NCBI RefSeq assembly: GCF_003116585.1
Contig: NZ_QEHM01000001.1
Coordinates: forward strand, 62,001-126,000
Length of the DNA stretch: 64,000 nucleotides
Direction of reading: 5' to 3'
Origin: Albibacillus kandeliae
GTDB taxonomy: Bacteria; Pseudomonadota; Alphaproteobacteria; Rhodobacterales; Rhodobacteraceae
Below, one piece after another: positions 35,493-43,896 of this stretch. Position 1 is the first letter of the stretch. Every line of letters starts with the position of its first letter. The notes beneath the pieces were generated by a model, which made no database searches, was not told where the DNA came from, and saw nothing but the letters and a program-made list of their open reading frames with translations. The translations under genes were made by a program, and so were the position numbers.

Positions 35493-37121
35493 ATGCCCCG
35501 AGCCATTCTGGCCTCGTTCGCACAGCGTCTTGCCTCGCAGGACCTGAACCTTCTTCCGGACGAGAAGCTGACCGGAGACCGGATCAGGACCGAGCTGCTT
35601 TCGGGCCTGACGGTGGCGCTGGCGCTGGTGCCTGAGGCAGTGGCTTTTGCCTTCGTCGCCGGGGTGCACCCGCTTGTCGGTCTCTACGCGGCCTTCCTCA
35701 TCGGGCTGGTGACGGCGCTGATCGGCGGGCGGCCGGGCATGATCTCGGGCGCGACGGGCGCGCTGGCGGTGGTCATGGTGTCGCTGGTGGCCGAGCACGG
35801 GGTCGAGTACCTGTTCGCCACCGTGGTGCTGATGGGCATCCTCCAGATCATCGCGGGGCTGATGCAGTGGGGCAAGTTCATCCGGCTGGTGCCGCATCCG
35901 GTGATGCTCGGCTTCGTCAACGGGCTTGCCATCGTAATTTTCCTTGCGCAGCTGACGCAGTTCAAGGTGCCGGGGTCGACCGAGGTGTCGGGGCATGGCG
36001 CCGGTGGCGGCGAATGGCTGAGCGGGATGCCTCTCTACATGATGCTGGGGCTGGTGGCGCTGACCATGGCGATCATCTACCTGACGCCGAAGGTGACCCG
36101 GATCATTCCCGCGCCGCTGGCCGGGATCGGGATTGTCGCCGCACTGGTGATCGGCTTCGGGCTCGATGTGCCGCGCGTGGGCGACATGGCCTCGATCAAG
36201 GGCAGCCTGCCGAGCTGGCACGTGCCGATGGTTCCGATCAACTGGGAGACCATCAAGATCATCCTGCCCTATTCGATCATCCTTGCGGCCATCGGCCTGA
36301 TCGAGAGCCTGCTGACGCTGAACCTCGTGGGCGAGATCACGGGCAAGCGCGGCGGGGCGAGCCAGGAATGTGTGGCGCAGGGCCTTGCGAACGTCATCAC
36401 CGGCTTCTTCGGCGGCATGGGCGGTTGCGCCATGATCGGCCAATCGATGATCAACGTGAAATCCGGGGGGCGGACCCGCATCGCGGCGGTGGCCGCGGCG
36501 CTGTTCCTGCTGGTCTTCATCCTCTACGCCGCGCCGCTGATCGAACTGATCCCGCTGGCGGCGCTGGTGGGCGTGATGTTCATGGTGGTGATCGGGACAT
36601 TTGCGTGGAATTCGTTCAAGATCCTGCGCCGCGTGCCCCTGACCGACGCCGTGGTGATCGTGCTGGTGACCGTGGTGACGGTGTTCGAGGACCTCGCGAC
36701 AGCGGTTGTCTTCGGCGTCATCGTCTCGGCGCTGGCCTATGCTTGGAACAACGCGCGGCGCATCCACGCCCGCAGCCACTACACGCCCGAGGGCGCGCGG
36801 GTCTACTCGGTGCAGGGGCCGCTGTTCTTTGGCTCGTCTGACGGTTTCGTGGAACTGTTCGACCCCGAAGGCGACCCAGGAACGGTGATCGTGGACTTTG
36901 CCGACAGCCGTGTCGTTGACCAGTCGGCCCTGCAGGCGATCGAGGCGGTTGCCGCGAAGTACGAGGCGCAGGGCAAGCGTATCGTTCTGCGTCACCTGAG
37001 CCGCGACTGCCACCGGCTGCTCAAGAAGGCGGGGCACCTGATGGTCGACAGCGACGACGACCCGGATTACGGGCTGGCGGTGAACTACGGTGTCCGCACC
37101 GGGATCCTCGGCGGGCACTGA
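35493..37121 (+). CDS. SulP family inorganic anion transporter
   Basis: Integral membrane transporter of the SulP/SLC26 family; likely substrates are sulfate, bicarbonate or organic anions. It has 542 residues. The transmembrane domain runs from about 20 to 400 with the family motif VALALVPEAVAFAFVAGVHPLVGLYAAF, GGRPGMISGATGALAVVM and FGGMGGCAMIGQSMIN. A C-terminal STAS domain lies at about 425-530 (VIVDFADSRVVDQSALQAIEAV). AAAGGAAATC precedes ATG 35493. It has no carbonic anhydrase neighbour to settle the substrate. Confidence 0.93.
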   Translation: MPRAILASFAQRLASQDLNLLPDEKLTGDRIRTELLSGLTVALALVPEAVAFAFVAGVHPLVGLYAAFLIGLVTALIGGRPGMISGATGALAVVMVSLVAEHGVEYLFATVVLMGILQIIAGLMQWGKFIRLVPHPVMLGFVNGLAIVIFLAQLTQFKVPGSTEVSGHGAGGGEWLSGMPLYMMLGLVALTMAIIYLTPKVTRIIPAPLAGIGIVAALVIGFGLDVPRVGDMASIKGSLPSWHVPMVPINWETIKIILPYSIILAAIGLIESLLTLNLVGEITGKRGGASQECVAQGLANVITGFFGGMGGCAMIGQSMINVKSGGRTRIAAVAAALFLLVFILYAAPLIELIPLAALVGVMFMVVIGTFAWNSFKILRRVPLTDAVVIVLVTVVTVFEDLATAVVFGVIVSALAYAWNNARRIHARSHYTPEGARVYSVQGPLFFGSSDGFVELFDPEGDPGTVIVDFADSRVVDQSALQAIEAVAAKYEAQGKRIVLRHLSRDCHRLLKKAGHLMVDSDDDPDYGLAVNYGVRTGILGGH

Positions 37122-37152
37122 CGACGGCATCTCGCGTGTCCGCGCGCCGCTG

Positions 37153-38364
37153 TTACCTGGCGGTGGTCGCGGGCCGAGCGATAGCGATAAGCGCCATCGA
37201 GGCCACCGACAGCAGCGCTCCGAGGAGGAAGGGCGCGGCTGATCCCTGGGTCTGCCAGAGGAAGCCGGCTGCGGTATTGCCGATCAGCACGACGACCCCG
37301 GTCACGAGGTTGAAGGTGCCGAAGGCGCTGCCCTTGAGGTGGTTGGGCGTCGCGGCTGCGATCATCGCGCCGAGGAGCCCCTGCGAAAAACCCATGTGGA
37401 GCCCCCAGAGGATGGTGCCCGCGACGTAGGCCCAGACCGTCGTGGCGAACGCGAGGACGAGGTGTGCCGCGACGAGGAAGGCGAGGCCGGCGATCAGCAG
37501 GCCCGAGGTTCCGATGCGGTCGGACAGGCGCCCGACCGGATAGGCGGTCAGGCCGTAGGCGGCGTGCATCACCACCAGCGACAGGGGCACCCAGGCCGGG
37601 ACAAAACCCGCCTCGAGCGCCTTGAGCAGCACGAAGGCCTCGCTGAACCGCGCCAGCATGATCACCGCCGCGATGCCGATTACCGACCAGACTGCGCGGT
37701 TGAGGCGGAGGCTGTCGGCAAGCCGGAAGGCGCTGCCAGCGGCGGGCGCATCGCTCTCGGGCGCGCGCACGGCGACGACAAGCACCAGCACCGAGAGCGC
37801 GGCGGGCAGGGCGGCCACCCAGAAGACGGCGGGAATGTCCCCGGCCAGCAGGAGCATGGCTCCGATGGCGAGCAGCGGGCCGACAAAGCCGCCCACGGTG
37901 TCGAGTGACTTGCGCAGGCCAAAGCTCGCGCCCCGGATCTCCGGCGGGGTGACCGCCGCGATGATGGCGTCGCGGGGCGTGCCCCGGATGCCCTTGCCCA
38001 CACGGTCCATCGCCTTGGCGAGGACGATCTGGTCGACGCTGACAGCCAGCGGGAAGATCAGGCGCGACAGGGCACCGATGCCGTACCCGAGCACTGCGAG
38101 GGTCTTGGCGCGGTGGCTGTAGTCGGAGAGCAGGCCGGAGAGGTACTTGGTGGCGGTGGCGACGGCGACCGAGAGCCCCTCGATAAAGCCGATGGCGAGG
38201 ACCGAGGCGCCGAGACCGCTGGCAAGGTAGAGCGGCAGCAGCGCATTCACCATCTCGGACGAGACATCCATCAGCAAGCTGACGATCCCCAGCATCCAGA
38301 CGGTTACGGGGATGGCGGGGCGAGACGACGGCGTGGCCGTTTCCGCAGCATGGGGAAGTGTCAT
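37153..38364 (-). CDS. MFS transporter
   Basis: Major facilitator with 12 predicted helices, 403 residues from ATG 38364. Motifs include FIEGLSVAVATATKYLSGLLSDYSHRAKTLAVLGYG (the loop 2-3 signature with Asp and Arg), MDRVGKGIRGTPRDAIIAAVTPPEIRGASFGLRKSLDTVG, and LTAYPVGRLSDRIG. The RGTPRDA and GRALD-like patterns resemble MFS proteins annotated as drug or fosmidomycin exporters, but the substrate is unknown. It follows the glutaredoxin-MauE gene on the same strand after about 90 bases. Confidence 0.9.
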   Translation of the reverse strand: MTLPHAAETATPSSRPAIPVTVWMLGIVSLLMDVSSEMVNALLPLYLASGLGASVLAIGFIEGLSVAVATATKYLSGLLSDYSHRAKTLAVLGYGIGALSRLIFPLAVSVDQIVLAKAMDRVGKGIRGTPRDAIIAAVTPPEIRGASFGLRKSLDTVGGFVGPLLAIGAMLLLAGDIPAVFWVAALPAALSVLVLVVAVRAPESDAPAAGSAFRLADSLRLNRAVWSVIGIAAVIMLARFSEAFVLLKALEAGFVPAWVPLSLVVMHAAYGLTAYPVGRLSDRIGTSGLLIAGLAFLVAAHLVLAFATTVWAYVAGTILWGLHMGFSQGLLGAMIAAATPNHLKGSAFGTFNLVTGVVVLIGNTAAGFLWQTQGSAAPFLLGALLSVASMALIAIARPATTAR

Positions 38365-38451
38365 TCGGGGGCCTGTGTGCAATGCGCCCGGCGTTCAAAG
38401 CACATCGGCAGGGGAAAGGCCAAGGAGGTTGTGGCGGCTGCCAACTCGCGA

Positions 38452-39213
38452 TCAGCTGGTGAGGGCGGAAATGCCCATCCACAGGCCCATCGCGACCATC
38501 ATCAGGTTCTCGGTCAGCGAGATGAAGCCTAGGGGGACGTTGCTGTTGCCGCCCACGCAGGCGCATTTGAGGTCGCGTTTGTCGACGTAGACGGCCTTGA
38601 TCACCGAGACGGCGCCGATGGTGCCGATGACAAGGGCAATGGGCGCCGAGAGCCAGTTCAGCGCCCCGGCGATCATGAGAAGGCCGGCCAGGGTTTCGGC
38701 GAAGGGATAGAGGTAGCCATAGCGCACCCAGCGCCGCGCCAGCAGGTCGTAGTTGAGGAACATGGTCGAGAAGCTCTCGACATCCTGCAGCTTTTGAACG
38801 CCGAGCAGGGTCATGGCGATGGCGATGAACCACTGCGGCACGCGGGGCGATAACAACGCTCCGGTGGCCGTCCAACTGACTGCAACCGCCATCAGCAGAG
38901 CGACCGAGAAGATCGCGATGACGGGCTGGTAGCTGGTGCCGTCCTCGGAAGCGGGGCGCGTGTGGCCGAAGTAGTCGCGCAGGTCGTCGTAGCCCCCAAT
39001 CCGCTCGCCGCCGATCCATGTCTGTGGCGTGGTGCCGACCCCGTGCCGTTCCATGAAGGCCTCTGTTTCCTCGCGGGTTTCGAGCCAGTGGTCCTCGATC
39101 TCGAACCCGTTTCGTTCAAGCAGGTCCTTGGCCTTGAGACCATAGGGGCAGAGGTGGTCGGGCATCACCATCCGGTAGAGGACGGCTGTCTTGCGGGTGT
39201 CGTCAAAGGCCAT
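38452..39213 (-). CDS. Glutaredoxin-MauE/DoxX fusion membrane protein
   Basis: Fusion of 253 residues. Residues 1-85 form a glutaredoxin-like domain with the monothiol motif CPYG (HLCPYGLKAKDLLERNGFE), TTPQTWIGGERIGGYDDL and the typical length. Residues about 95-253 form a four-helix MauE/DoxX-type membrane domain. A C-terminal Cys pair is in LKCACVGGNSNVPLG, as expected for a protein that passes thiol electrons across the membrane. GGAGGAGC lies just upstream of ATG 39213. The likely job is shuttling reducing power to the periplasm, analogous to MauE or DsbD-like proteins; the target is unknown. Confidence 0.88.
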   Translation of the reverse strand: MAFDDTRKTAVLYRMVMPDHLCPYGLKAKDLLERNGFEIEDHWLETREETEAFMERHGVGTTPQTWIGGERIGGYDDLRDYFGHTRPASEDGTSYQPVIAIFSVALLMAVAVSWTATGALLSPRVPQWFIAIAMTLLGVQKLQDVESFSTMFLNYDLLARRWVRYGYLYPFAETLAGLLMIAGALNWLSAPIALVIGTIGAVSVIKAVYVDKRDLKCACVGGNSNVPLGFISLTENLMMVAMGLWMGISALTS

Positions 39214-39353
39214 GAAAGCTCCTCCAACAGGGGTAGCGGCTTGCAGGGATCAACGGTGGAGACGGGGCCGGGGTTCCGGCTGTGACGGTTCAAGTCGTCG
39301 GGAGCGGGCGCGGAAATCCTCGGCTTCTATGACACAGGGCCAATTATTTCTGA

Positions 39354-39398
39354 GAAGACTGTCGCAATGGTCCCGGTTTTCGGCGAAGACTTTCGCAA
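39354..39398. promoter_or_regulatory. Direct repeat with 31-bp spacing upstream of the PAS kinase
   Basis: GAAGACTGTCGCAA (39354-39367) and GAAGACTTTCGCAA (39385-39398) match at 13 of 14 bases. Their starts are 31 bp apart, about three helical turns, so a dimeric regulator could bind both on one face. The second copy is 33 bases upstream of the kinase start and is followed by AAATATAACAAATG. The glutaredoxin-MauE gene is divergent, so either gene could be the target. Confidence 0.5.
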
Positions 39399-39431
39399 AA
39401 TATAACAAATGTCCGACAGGTCACCCACGCG

Positions 39432-41264
39432 ATGTTCCGATCAATCGTCGAAAATGCGCCCGCCTGCATATTGGCCGTCGATGAAACAGGCACTGTCACC
39501 TACTGCAACAAGAGCGCGGAACAGCTGTTCGGGCATCGCGTCAAGACCGTGCGAGGCGCGCCGATTGCGGCGCTGATGCCGGGGGCCGAGATGCGTGACG
39601 GTCAGTTGATCCTTGCCACCCAGCATTCGGACTTCGGGGTCAACCAGACCATTCTCGAGACCCCGGACAAGGGCACGCGGTACCTCGAGGTGCGGCAGAG
39701 CCGGTACAGCGAAGACAACGGGCCGTTGCTGAACATCGTGCGGCTGGCCGACGTATCGCTGCGGGTGCAGGCCCAGATGGCTCTGCGGGCACAGGAACAG
39801 CGCTGGAACGTGGCGCTGCGGGGCAGCCAGATCGGGGTATTCGAGTCCGATCTTCTGACCGGCGAGGGCAAGGCGACCGACACCTGGTTCCACCTGCTGG
39901 GGGTCGAGGACCCCGAGGGCCACGATTCAGACGCCTTGTGGCACGCGGGGGTGCACCCGGACGACCGGCTGAGGGTGATCGAGGCCGACGCGGCCTGCGA
40001 GGACGGGCTGACGGAGCGGTCGGAGACCAAGTACCGTATCCTGCACAAGGACGGGACCTGGCGCACCATGCACTCGGTCCTGATGGTGGCCGAGCGTGAC
40101 AGCATGGGCAAGGCGGTGCGCCTGCTTGGGACGATGAGCGACATTACCGAGCTGCAGCAGGCGACCGACAGGGCGCGGGCGCGCGAGGAGGAACTGCGGC
40201 AGCTGATCGAGCGCACGCCGATCCCGATGACGGTGATGACCCGGGGCGGGCGGTTCCTGATCGTGAACGAGGCCTGCGAGCGGCTGCTGGGATACTCGGC
40301 CGATGAATTGCAGCGCCAGACCCTGTGGAGCCTGACAGACAACGAGGCGCTGGCCGAACTTCAGCGTGAGGTCGCCGAGATGCAGGACGACGGCAGCGGC
40401 GTCCATTCGTCCGAACGGGTCTACGAACGGCCCGACGGCACCAAGGTCGACTTTGCCATCCGGGTCACCAAGCTCAGCGACAACCGCCGGGGGCGTGGCT
40501 ACCTCGTTGCGCAGATGCTGGACATCACCGAGCAGAAGCGGGTCGACCGGCTCAAGGACGATTTCATCGCCACGGTGAGCCACGAGTTGCGGACGCCGCT
40601 GGCGTCGATCTCGGGCGCGCTGGGCCTGCTGCGGGTCAAGGCCGGGGACGCGCTGGACGAGCAGTCACGGCACCTGCTGGAGATCGCGGGCCGCAACGGG
40701 CAGCGCCTCAAGGAACTGGTGGACGACCTGCTCGACTTCCAGCGCCTTGCCACTGGCGGCCTGTCGCTGGAGATGGAGCCGGTCGAGATCCTTTCGGTGG
40801 TTCAGCAGGCGGTCGAGGAGACCCAGCCGCTGGCGCAGAAGTTCGACGTCAGTATCCAGATCGAGACCGAGGACAGCCTGTTCCGGGCCGAGGCCGATCC
40901 CAAGCGGCTGAAGCAGGTCATCGTCAACCTCCTGTCCAACGCGGCCAAGTTCTCGCCCTCGCAGGACCGGGTGCTGGTCAAGGTGCAGCGGGCGGGCGGC
41001 GATTGCCATGTCGCGGTGACCAACCACGGGCGGGGCATCTCGCCCGAGTTCCGGCAGCACATCTTCCGCCCGTTCTCGCAGCAGGCGGTGCCGGAGACGC
41101 GCGACAGGGAAGGATCGGGCCTTGGCCTCGCGATCACCAAGGGGCTGGTCGACCGGATGCACGGCAGGATCGGTTACGACTCCGTCCCGAACGAGCGCAC
41201 CACCTTCTGGGTGCGCTTCCCGATGAGCCGGGACGAGGGCGAGATCAGTCGTCGGGCCGGGTGA
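39432..41264 (+). CDS. Soluble PAS-domain sensor histidine kinase
   Basis: Cytoplasmic sensor kinase of 610 residues with no membrane segment. PAS1 starts at the N-terminus (about 1-115, FRSIVENAPACILAVDETGTVTYCNKSAEQLFGH). PAS2/PAC lies at about 120-250. PAS3 is at about 255-370 (RTPIPMTVMTRGGRFLIVNEACERLLGYSADEL). HisKA follows with the phospho-acceptor His near 384 in FIATVSHELRTPLAS. The ATPase domain holds the N-box IVNLLSNAAKF, GRGISPEF and GSGLGLAITKGL. It is complete and probably active. No response regulator gene is in the window, so it is an orphan kinase. Its last 20 bases overlap the convergent flavin reductase gene. Confidence 0.93.
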   Translation: MFRSIVENAPACILAVDETGTVTYCNKSAEQLFGHRVKTVRGAPIAALMPGAEMRDGQLILATQHSDFGVNQTILETPDKGTRYLEVRQSRYSEDNGPLLNIVRLADVSLRVQAQMALRAQEQRWNVALRGSQIGVFESDLLTGEGKATDTWFHLLGVEDPEGHDSDALWHAGVHPDDRLRVIEADAACEDGLTERSETKYRILHKDGTWRTMHSVLMVAERDSMGKAVRLLGTMSDITELQQATDRARAREEELRQLIERTPIPMTVMTRGGRFLIVNEACERLLGYSADELQRQTLWSLTDNEALAELQREVAEMQDDGSGVHSSERVYERPDGTKVDFAIRVTKLSDNRRGRGYLVAQMLDITEQKRVDRLKDDFIATVSHELRTPLASISGALGLLRVKAGDALDEQSRHLLEIAGRNGQRLKELVDDLLDFQRLATGGLSLEMEPVEILSVVQQAVEETQPLAQKFDVSIQIETEDSLFRAEADPKRLKQVIVNLLSNAAKFSPSQDRVLVKVQRAGGDCHVAVTNHGRGISPEFRQHIFRPFSQQAVPETRDREGSGLGLAITKGLVDRMHGRIGYDSVPNERTTFWVRFPMSRDEGEISRRAG

Positions 41265-41850
41265 GTTCGAACAGGTCCTTCACCACGGTGTAGTCCCGGT
41301 AGCCGAGGCGCGAGAGGGGCTGGAAGGTGGTGATGTCGAAGCGACCGTTCACGAGGGTGTCGTCGCGGATGTGGATCCCGGTGACCTCTCCCAGAACGAG
41401 GCGGTTCATCTCGCCGGGCAGGGTGACGACCTGGGTCAGCTTGCATTCCAGCACCGCAGGCGCCTTGGCGACATAGCCGCAGTTGATGGTCTCTGCCTCG
41501 GCCATCTCGATCCCCGCATGGACGAATTCGTCGGTGTCCTTCGGCAGGGTCTGCGAGGTGGCGTTCATCTTGTCGCGCATGGCGTACTCGACGATGTTCA
41601 CGCAGAAGACACCGGTTTCGAGGATGTTGGCGACGCTGTCCTTGCCCTCGGCGCGGTCGGATTTGCCCGAGGTCGAGGAGAACATGACCTGCGGCGGGAC
41701 ATAGGCGACGGCGTTGAAGAAGGAATAGGGAGCAAGGTTGTTCGAGCCATCCGCGCCGCGGCTTGAAATCCAGCCGATCGGACGGGGGGTGACGATGGCG
41801 TTGAATGGATTATGTGGCAGGCCGTGGCCGTCCTCGGGGCGGTAGAACAT
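41245..41850 (-). CDS. Flavin reductase family protein (FMN-binding)
   Basis: FMN-binding split-barrel protein that probably reduces flavin with NAD(P)H, 201 residues. Typical motifs are PFNAIVTPRPIGWISSRGADGSNNLAPYSFFNAVAYVPPQVMFS near the N-terminus and VNIVEYAMRDKMNATSQTLP. The C-terminal part has LGEVTGIHIRDDTLVNGRFD. GGAGCCATTC precedes ATG 41850. It runs convergently into the PAS kinase gene and overlaps it by 20 coding bases. Its oxygenase partner, if any, is not adjacent. Confidence 0.9.
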   Translation of the reverse strand: MFYRPEDGHGLPHNPFNAIVTPRPIGWISSRGADGSNNLAPYSFFNAVAYVPPQVMFSSTSGKSDRAEGKDSVANILETGVFCVNIVEYAMRDKMNATSQTLPKDTDEFVHAGIEMAEAETINCGYVAKAPAVLECKLTQVVTLPGEMNRLVLGEVTGIHIRDDTLVNGRFDITTFQPLSRLGYRDYTVVKDLFELTRPDD

Positions 41851-41922
41851 GAATGGCTCCTGATGTTTGCCCCAGAGGTAACGTCATGCTAGGGCGAAGG
41901 CCACCGCTAAGAGGTCAGGACA

Positions 41923-42432
41923 TTGAACGAACCCAGGATCGAGCTGAGGCCGGAAACCAAAGAAGACTGGTGGGAGGTCGAAGCGCTGCTCGATCTCTGC
42001 TTTGCCCCGGGCCGTACGGCGCTGTCCTCGTACCGATTGCGCGACGATATTCCCCCTGTGGAGGGGCTATCGCTGGTCTCTCACGACGAATTGGGCATCC
42101 TGACCGGGGCGATCCGCTTCTGGCCCGTCCGGGTGGCGGGGCAGCCCGTGCTGCTGCTGGGGCCGGTGGCGGTGCACCCGACTCACCAGGGCGAGGGGCT
42201 GGGCGCCCTGCTGATCCGCAGCAGCCTTTACCGAGCCGCGGCCAAGGGCTGGGAACGGGTCCTGCTGGTGGGGGATGCGCCCTATTACCGGCGGTTCGGG
42301 TTCACCAAGCTCGACAAGGTCGTCATGCCGCCGCCGACCAACCCGGACCGGGTGCTGGGGCAGGAACTGGTGTTCGGGGCCTGGAAGGGTGTCGAGGGGC
42401 CGGTGACGCGCTGGGATACCGTGACGGATTGA
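41923..42432 (+). CDS. GNAT family N-acetyltransferase
   Basis: Predicted acetyltransferase of 169 residues, close to the YhbS-type group (LLGPVAVHPTHQGEGLGALLIRSSLYRAAAKGWERVLLVGDAPYYRRFGF). It begins at TTG 41923, supported by AGGTCAGGA just upstream and by the lack of any ATG in the N-terminal half; the start codon suggests modest expression. The substrate is unknown. Confidence 0.87.
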   Translation: MNEPRIELRPETKEDWWEVEALLDLCFAPGRTALSSYRLRDDIPPVEGLSLVSHDELGILTGAIRFWPVRVAGQPVLLLGPVAVHPTHQGEGLGALLIRSSLYRAAAKGWERVLLVGDAPYYRRFGFTKLDKVVMPPPTNPDRVLGQELVFGAWKGVEGPVTRWDTVTD

Positions 42433-42481
42433 AACCGGGCGGCGCGATGCCAATCTCTTAGCTGTCCCATCGGAGGGTGGC

Positions 42482-43243
42482 ATGAGCGATATCGAACTGA
42501 TCGAACCCGTGGACCGCGAGGCAGAGCTGGATCGGCTGGCGGCGCGCTACCGTGCGGCGGACAGCGTGGGCATCCGTCTTTTGAACATGGTGGGAGGACA
42601 GGCCGAGGGGCTGCTGGAGCGCTTGCCGCGCCCGGTTCGCTCCGGCCTCGACGGCGCGACCGAGAAGGCGCTGACGCTGGCTCTCGCCGCGGCACGCAGA
42701 TCGCGGGGCCGCATCCCGGACCAGCGCCCCTGGGTCAATACCGCCCTGACCACGGCGATGGGTGCCGCTGGTGGGTTCGGCGGTTTGCCGAGCGCGCTGG
42801 TGGAACTGCCGATGACCACGACCGTCCTGATGCGCGCGATTCAGGCGGCGGCGGCGGAAAACGGGTTCGACCCCTCGCTGGAGAGCGTCCAGTTCGACTG
42901 TTTGCGCGTTTTCGGATCGGCCGGGCCGCTGGAGCGCGACGACGGCGCCGATCTGGCCTTTGTCTCGCTGCGGCTGACGCTGAGCGGTGGCGCGGTGCAG
43001 AAGCTGATCAGGACAGTGGCGCCCAAGCTTGCCGTGGTGCTGGGCCAGAAGCTTGCCGCGCAGACCGTGCCGGTCCTTGGTGCCGTTGCGGGCGCGACCG
43101 CAAACTACCTCTTCACGCGCTATTATCAGGAAGTCGCGCAGGTGCATTTCGGGCTGCGACGCCTTGCGATCAACGCCGATTGCAGCGAGGCCGAATTGAT
43201 CGCGGCGCTGCGCGAGCGGATGGACAAGAGCATTGCGCGGTGA
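42482..43243 (+). CDS. EcsC family protein
   Basis: Protein of 253 residues matching the EcsC family, named after a gene beside a Bacillus ABC transporter and still without a defined role. Hydrophobic patches at about 90-120 (TTAMGAAGGFGGLPSALVELPMTTTVLMRAIQ) and 180-205 (VPVLGAVAGATANYLFTRYYQEVA) suggest membrane contact. GGAGGGTGGC lies right before ATG 42482. A small hairpin follows the stop. Confidence 0.87.
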   Translation: MSDIELIEPVDREAELDRLAARYRAADSVGIRLLNMVGGQAEGLLERLPRPVRSGLDGATEKALTLALAAARRSRGRIPDQRPWVNTALTTAMGAAGGFGGLPSALVELPMTTTVLMRAIQAAAAENGFDPSLESVQFDCLRVFGSAGPLERDDGADLAFVSLRLTLSGGAVQKLIRTVAPKLAVVLGQKLAAQTVPVLGAVAGATANYLFTRYYQEVAQVHFGLRRLAINADCSEAELIAALRERMDKSIAR

Positions 43244-43261
43244 AGGCGCTTCAGAGCGCCT
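43244..43261 (+). terminator. Hairpin after the EcsC gene
   Basis: AGGCGCT (43244-43250) and AGCGCCT (43255-43261) form a perfect 7-bp stem with a TCAG loop directly after the stop codon. No T-run follows, so termination is uncertain. Confidence 0.4.
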
Positions 43262-43371
43262 GACACCTGTGGATAGGGGTAAAAACTCTCCCGAACGCCA
43301 AACTTTGTGGTGATTGAGCCGCGCGGGTCTGCTTAGACTTGGTCAGATGAAGTGATTCCGAGTGCTTCCAT

Positions 43372-43833
43372 ATGTCCAAGCAACTGCTGATCCAGCCCTT
43401 CGCCGCGCGTGGTCTGGTCATGCGCAGCCAGTACGGCGCGCTGTGCTACCGGCAGGACGGACGCAAGCTGCGGATCCTTCTCATCACCACCCGCCGCACC
43501 GGGCGGTGGATCATTCCCAAGGGCTGGCCGGTCGAGGGGATGGAGCCGAACCATTCCGCTGCCGTGGAGGCCTGGGAAGAGGCGGGCGTTGTCGGTACCG
43601 CGCTGGACCAGTGTGTCGGCATCTACACCTATACCAAGTGGACCGCCGGCATGGTCGGACAGCCCTGCGCGGTGATGGTCTATCCGCTGCCGGTGCGTTC
43701 GGTCTCGGCGAACTTTCCCGAAAAGGGACAGCGGCGGCAGAAGTGGTTCTCGCCCAAGAAGGCCGCGGCCCGCGTCGCGGAACCCGAACTGGCCCGGTTG
43801 CTGCGGGATTTCGATCCGCGCGGTTTGCGCTAG
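43372..43833 (+). CDS. NUDIX hydrolase, DIPP-like
   Basis: Hydrolase of nucleoside diphosphate-X compounds, 153 residues. The Nudix box is GWPVEGMEPNHSAAVEAWEEAGVVG. The catalytic EExG glutamates are kept, but the usual Arg of REuxEE is replaced by Val, as seen in several diphosphoinositol-polyphosphate-type Nudix proteins. Upstream SARYRQ-like strand: QYGALCYRQDGRKLRILLITTRRTGRWIIPKG. The substrate is unknown. The ribosome site before ATG 43372 is weak. Confidence 0.88.
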   Translation: MSKQLLIQPFAARGLVMRSQYGALCYRQDGRKLRILLITTRRTGRWIIPKGWPVEGMEPNHSAAVEAWEEAGVVGTALDQCVGIYTYTKWTAGMVGQPCAVMVYPLPVRSVSANFPEKGQRRQKWFSPKKAAARVAEPELARLLRDFDPRGLR

Positions 43834-43849
43834 CGCGACTTGAAGTTGA

Positions 43850-43892
43850 CGGCTCGATGAATATTTTATGAATCAAGATACTAATCGAGCCG
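43850..43892. promoter_or_regulatory. Inverted repeat with AT-rich spacer before the DUF1178 gene
   Basis: CGGCTCGAT (43850-43858) and ATCGAGCCG (43884-43892) are perfect 9-bp arms around a 25-base spacer that is strongly AT-rich (GAATATTTTATGAATCAAG...). The right arm ends four bases before the DUF1178 start codon and includes its only GAG, so in RNA it would hide the ribosome site. As DNA it overlaps a TTGACG that could be a -35 box. Either an operator or a translational hairpin. Confidence 0.5.
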
Positions 43893-43896
43893 ACAG

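Noticed and set aside
35493-37121. Sulfate specificity for the SulP transporter
   Set aside because: No cys genes or carbonic anhydrase are adjacent, and the family transports several anions, so no substrate is claimed.
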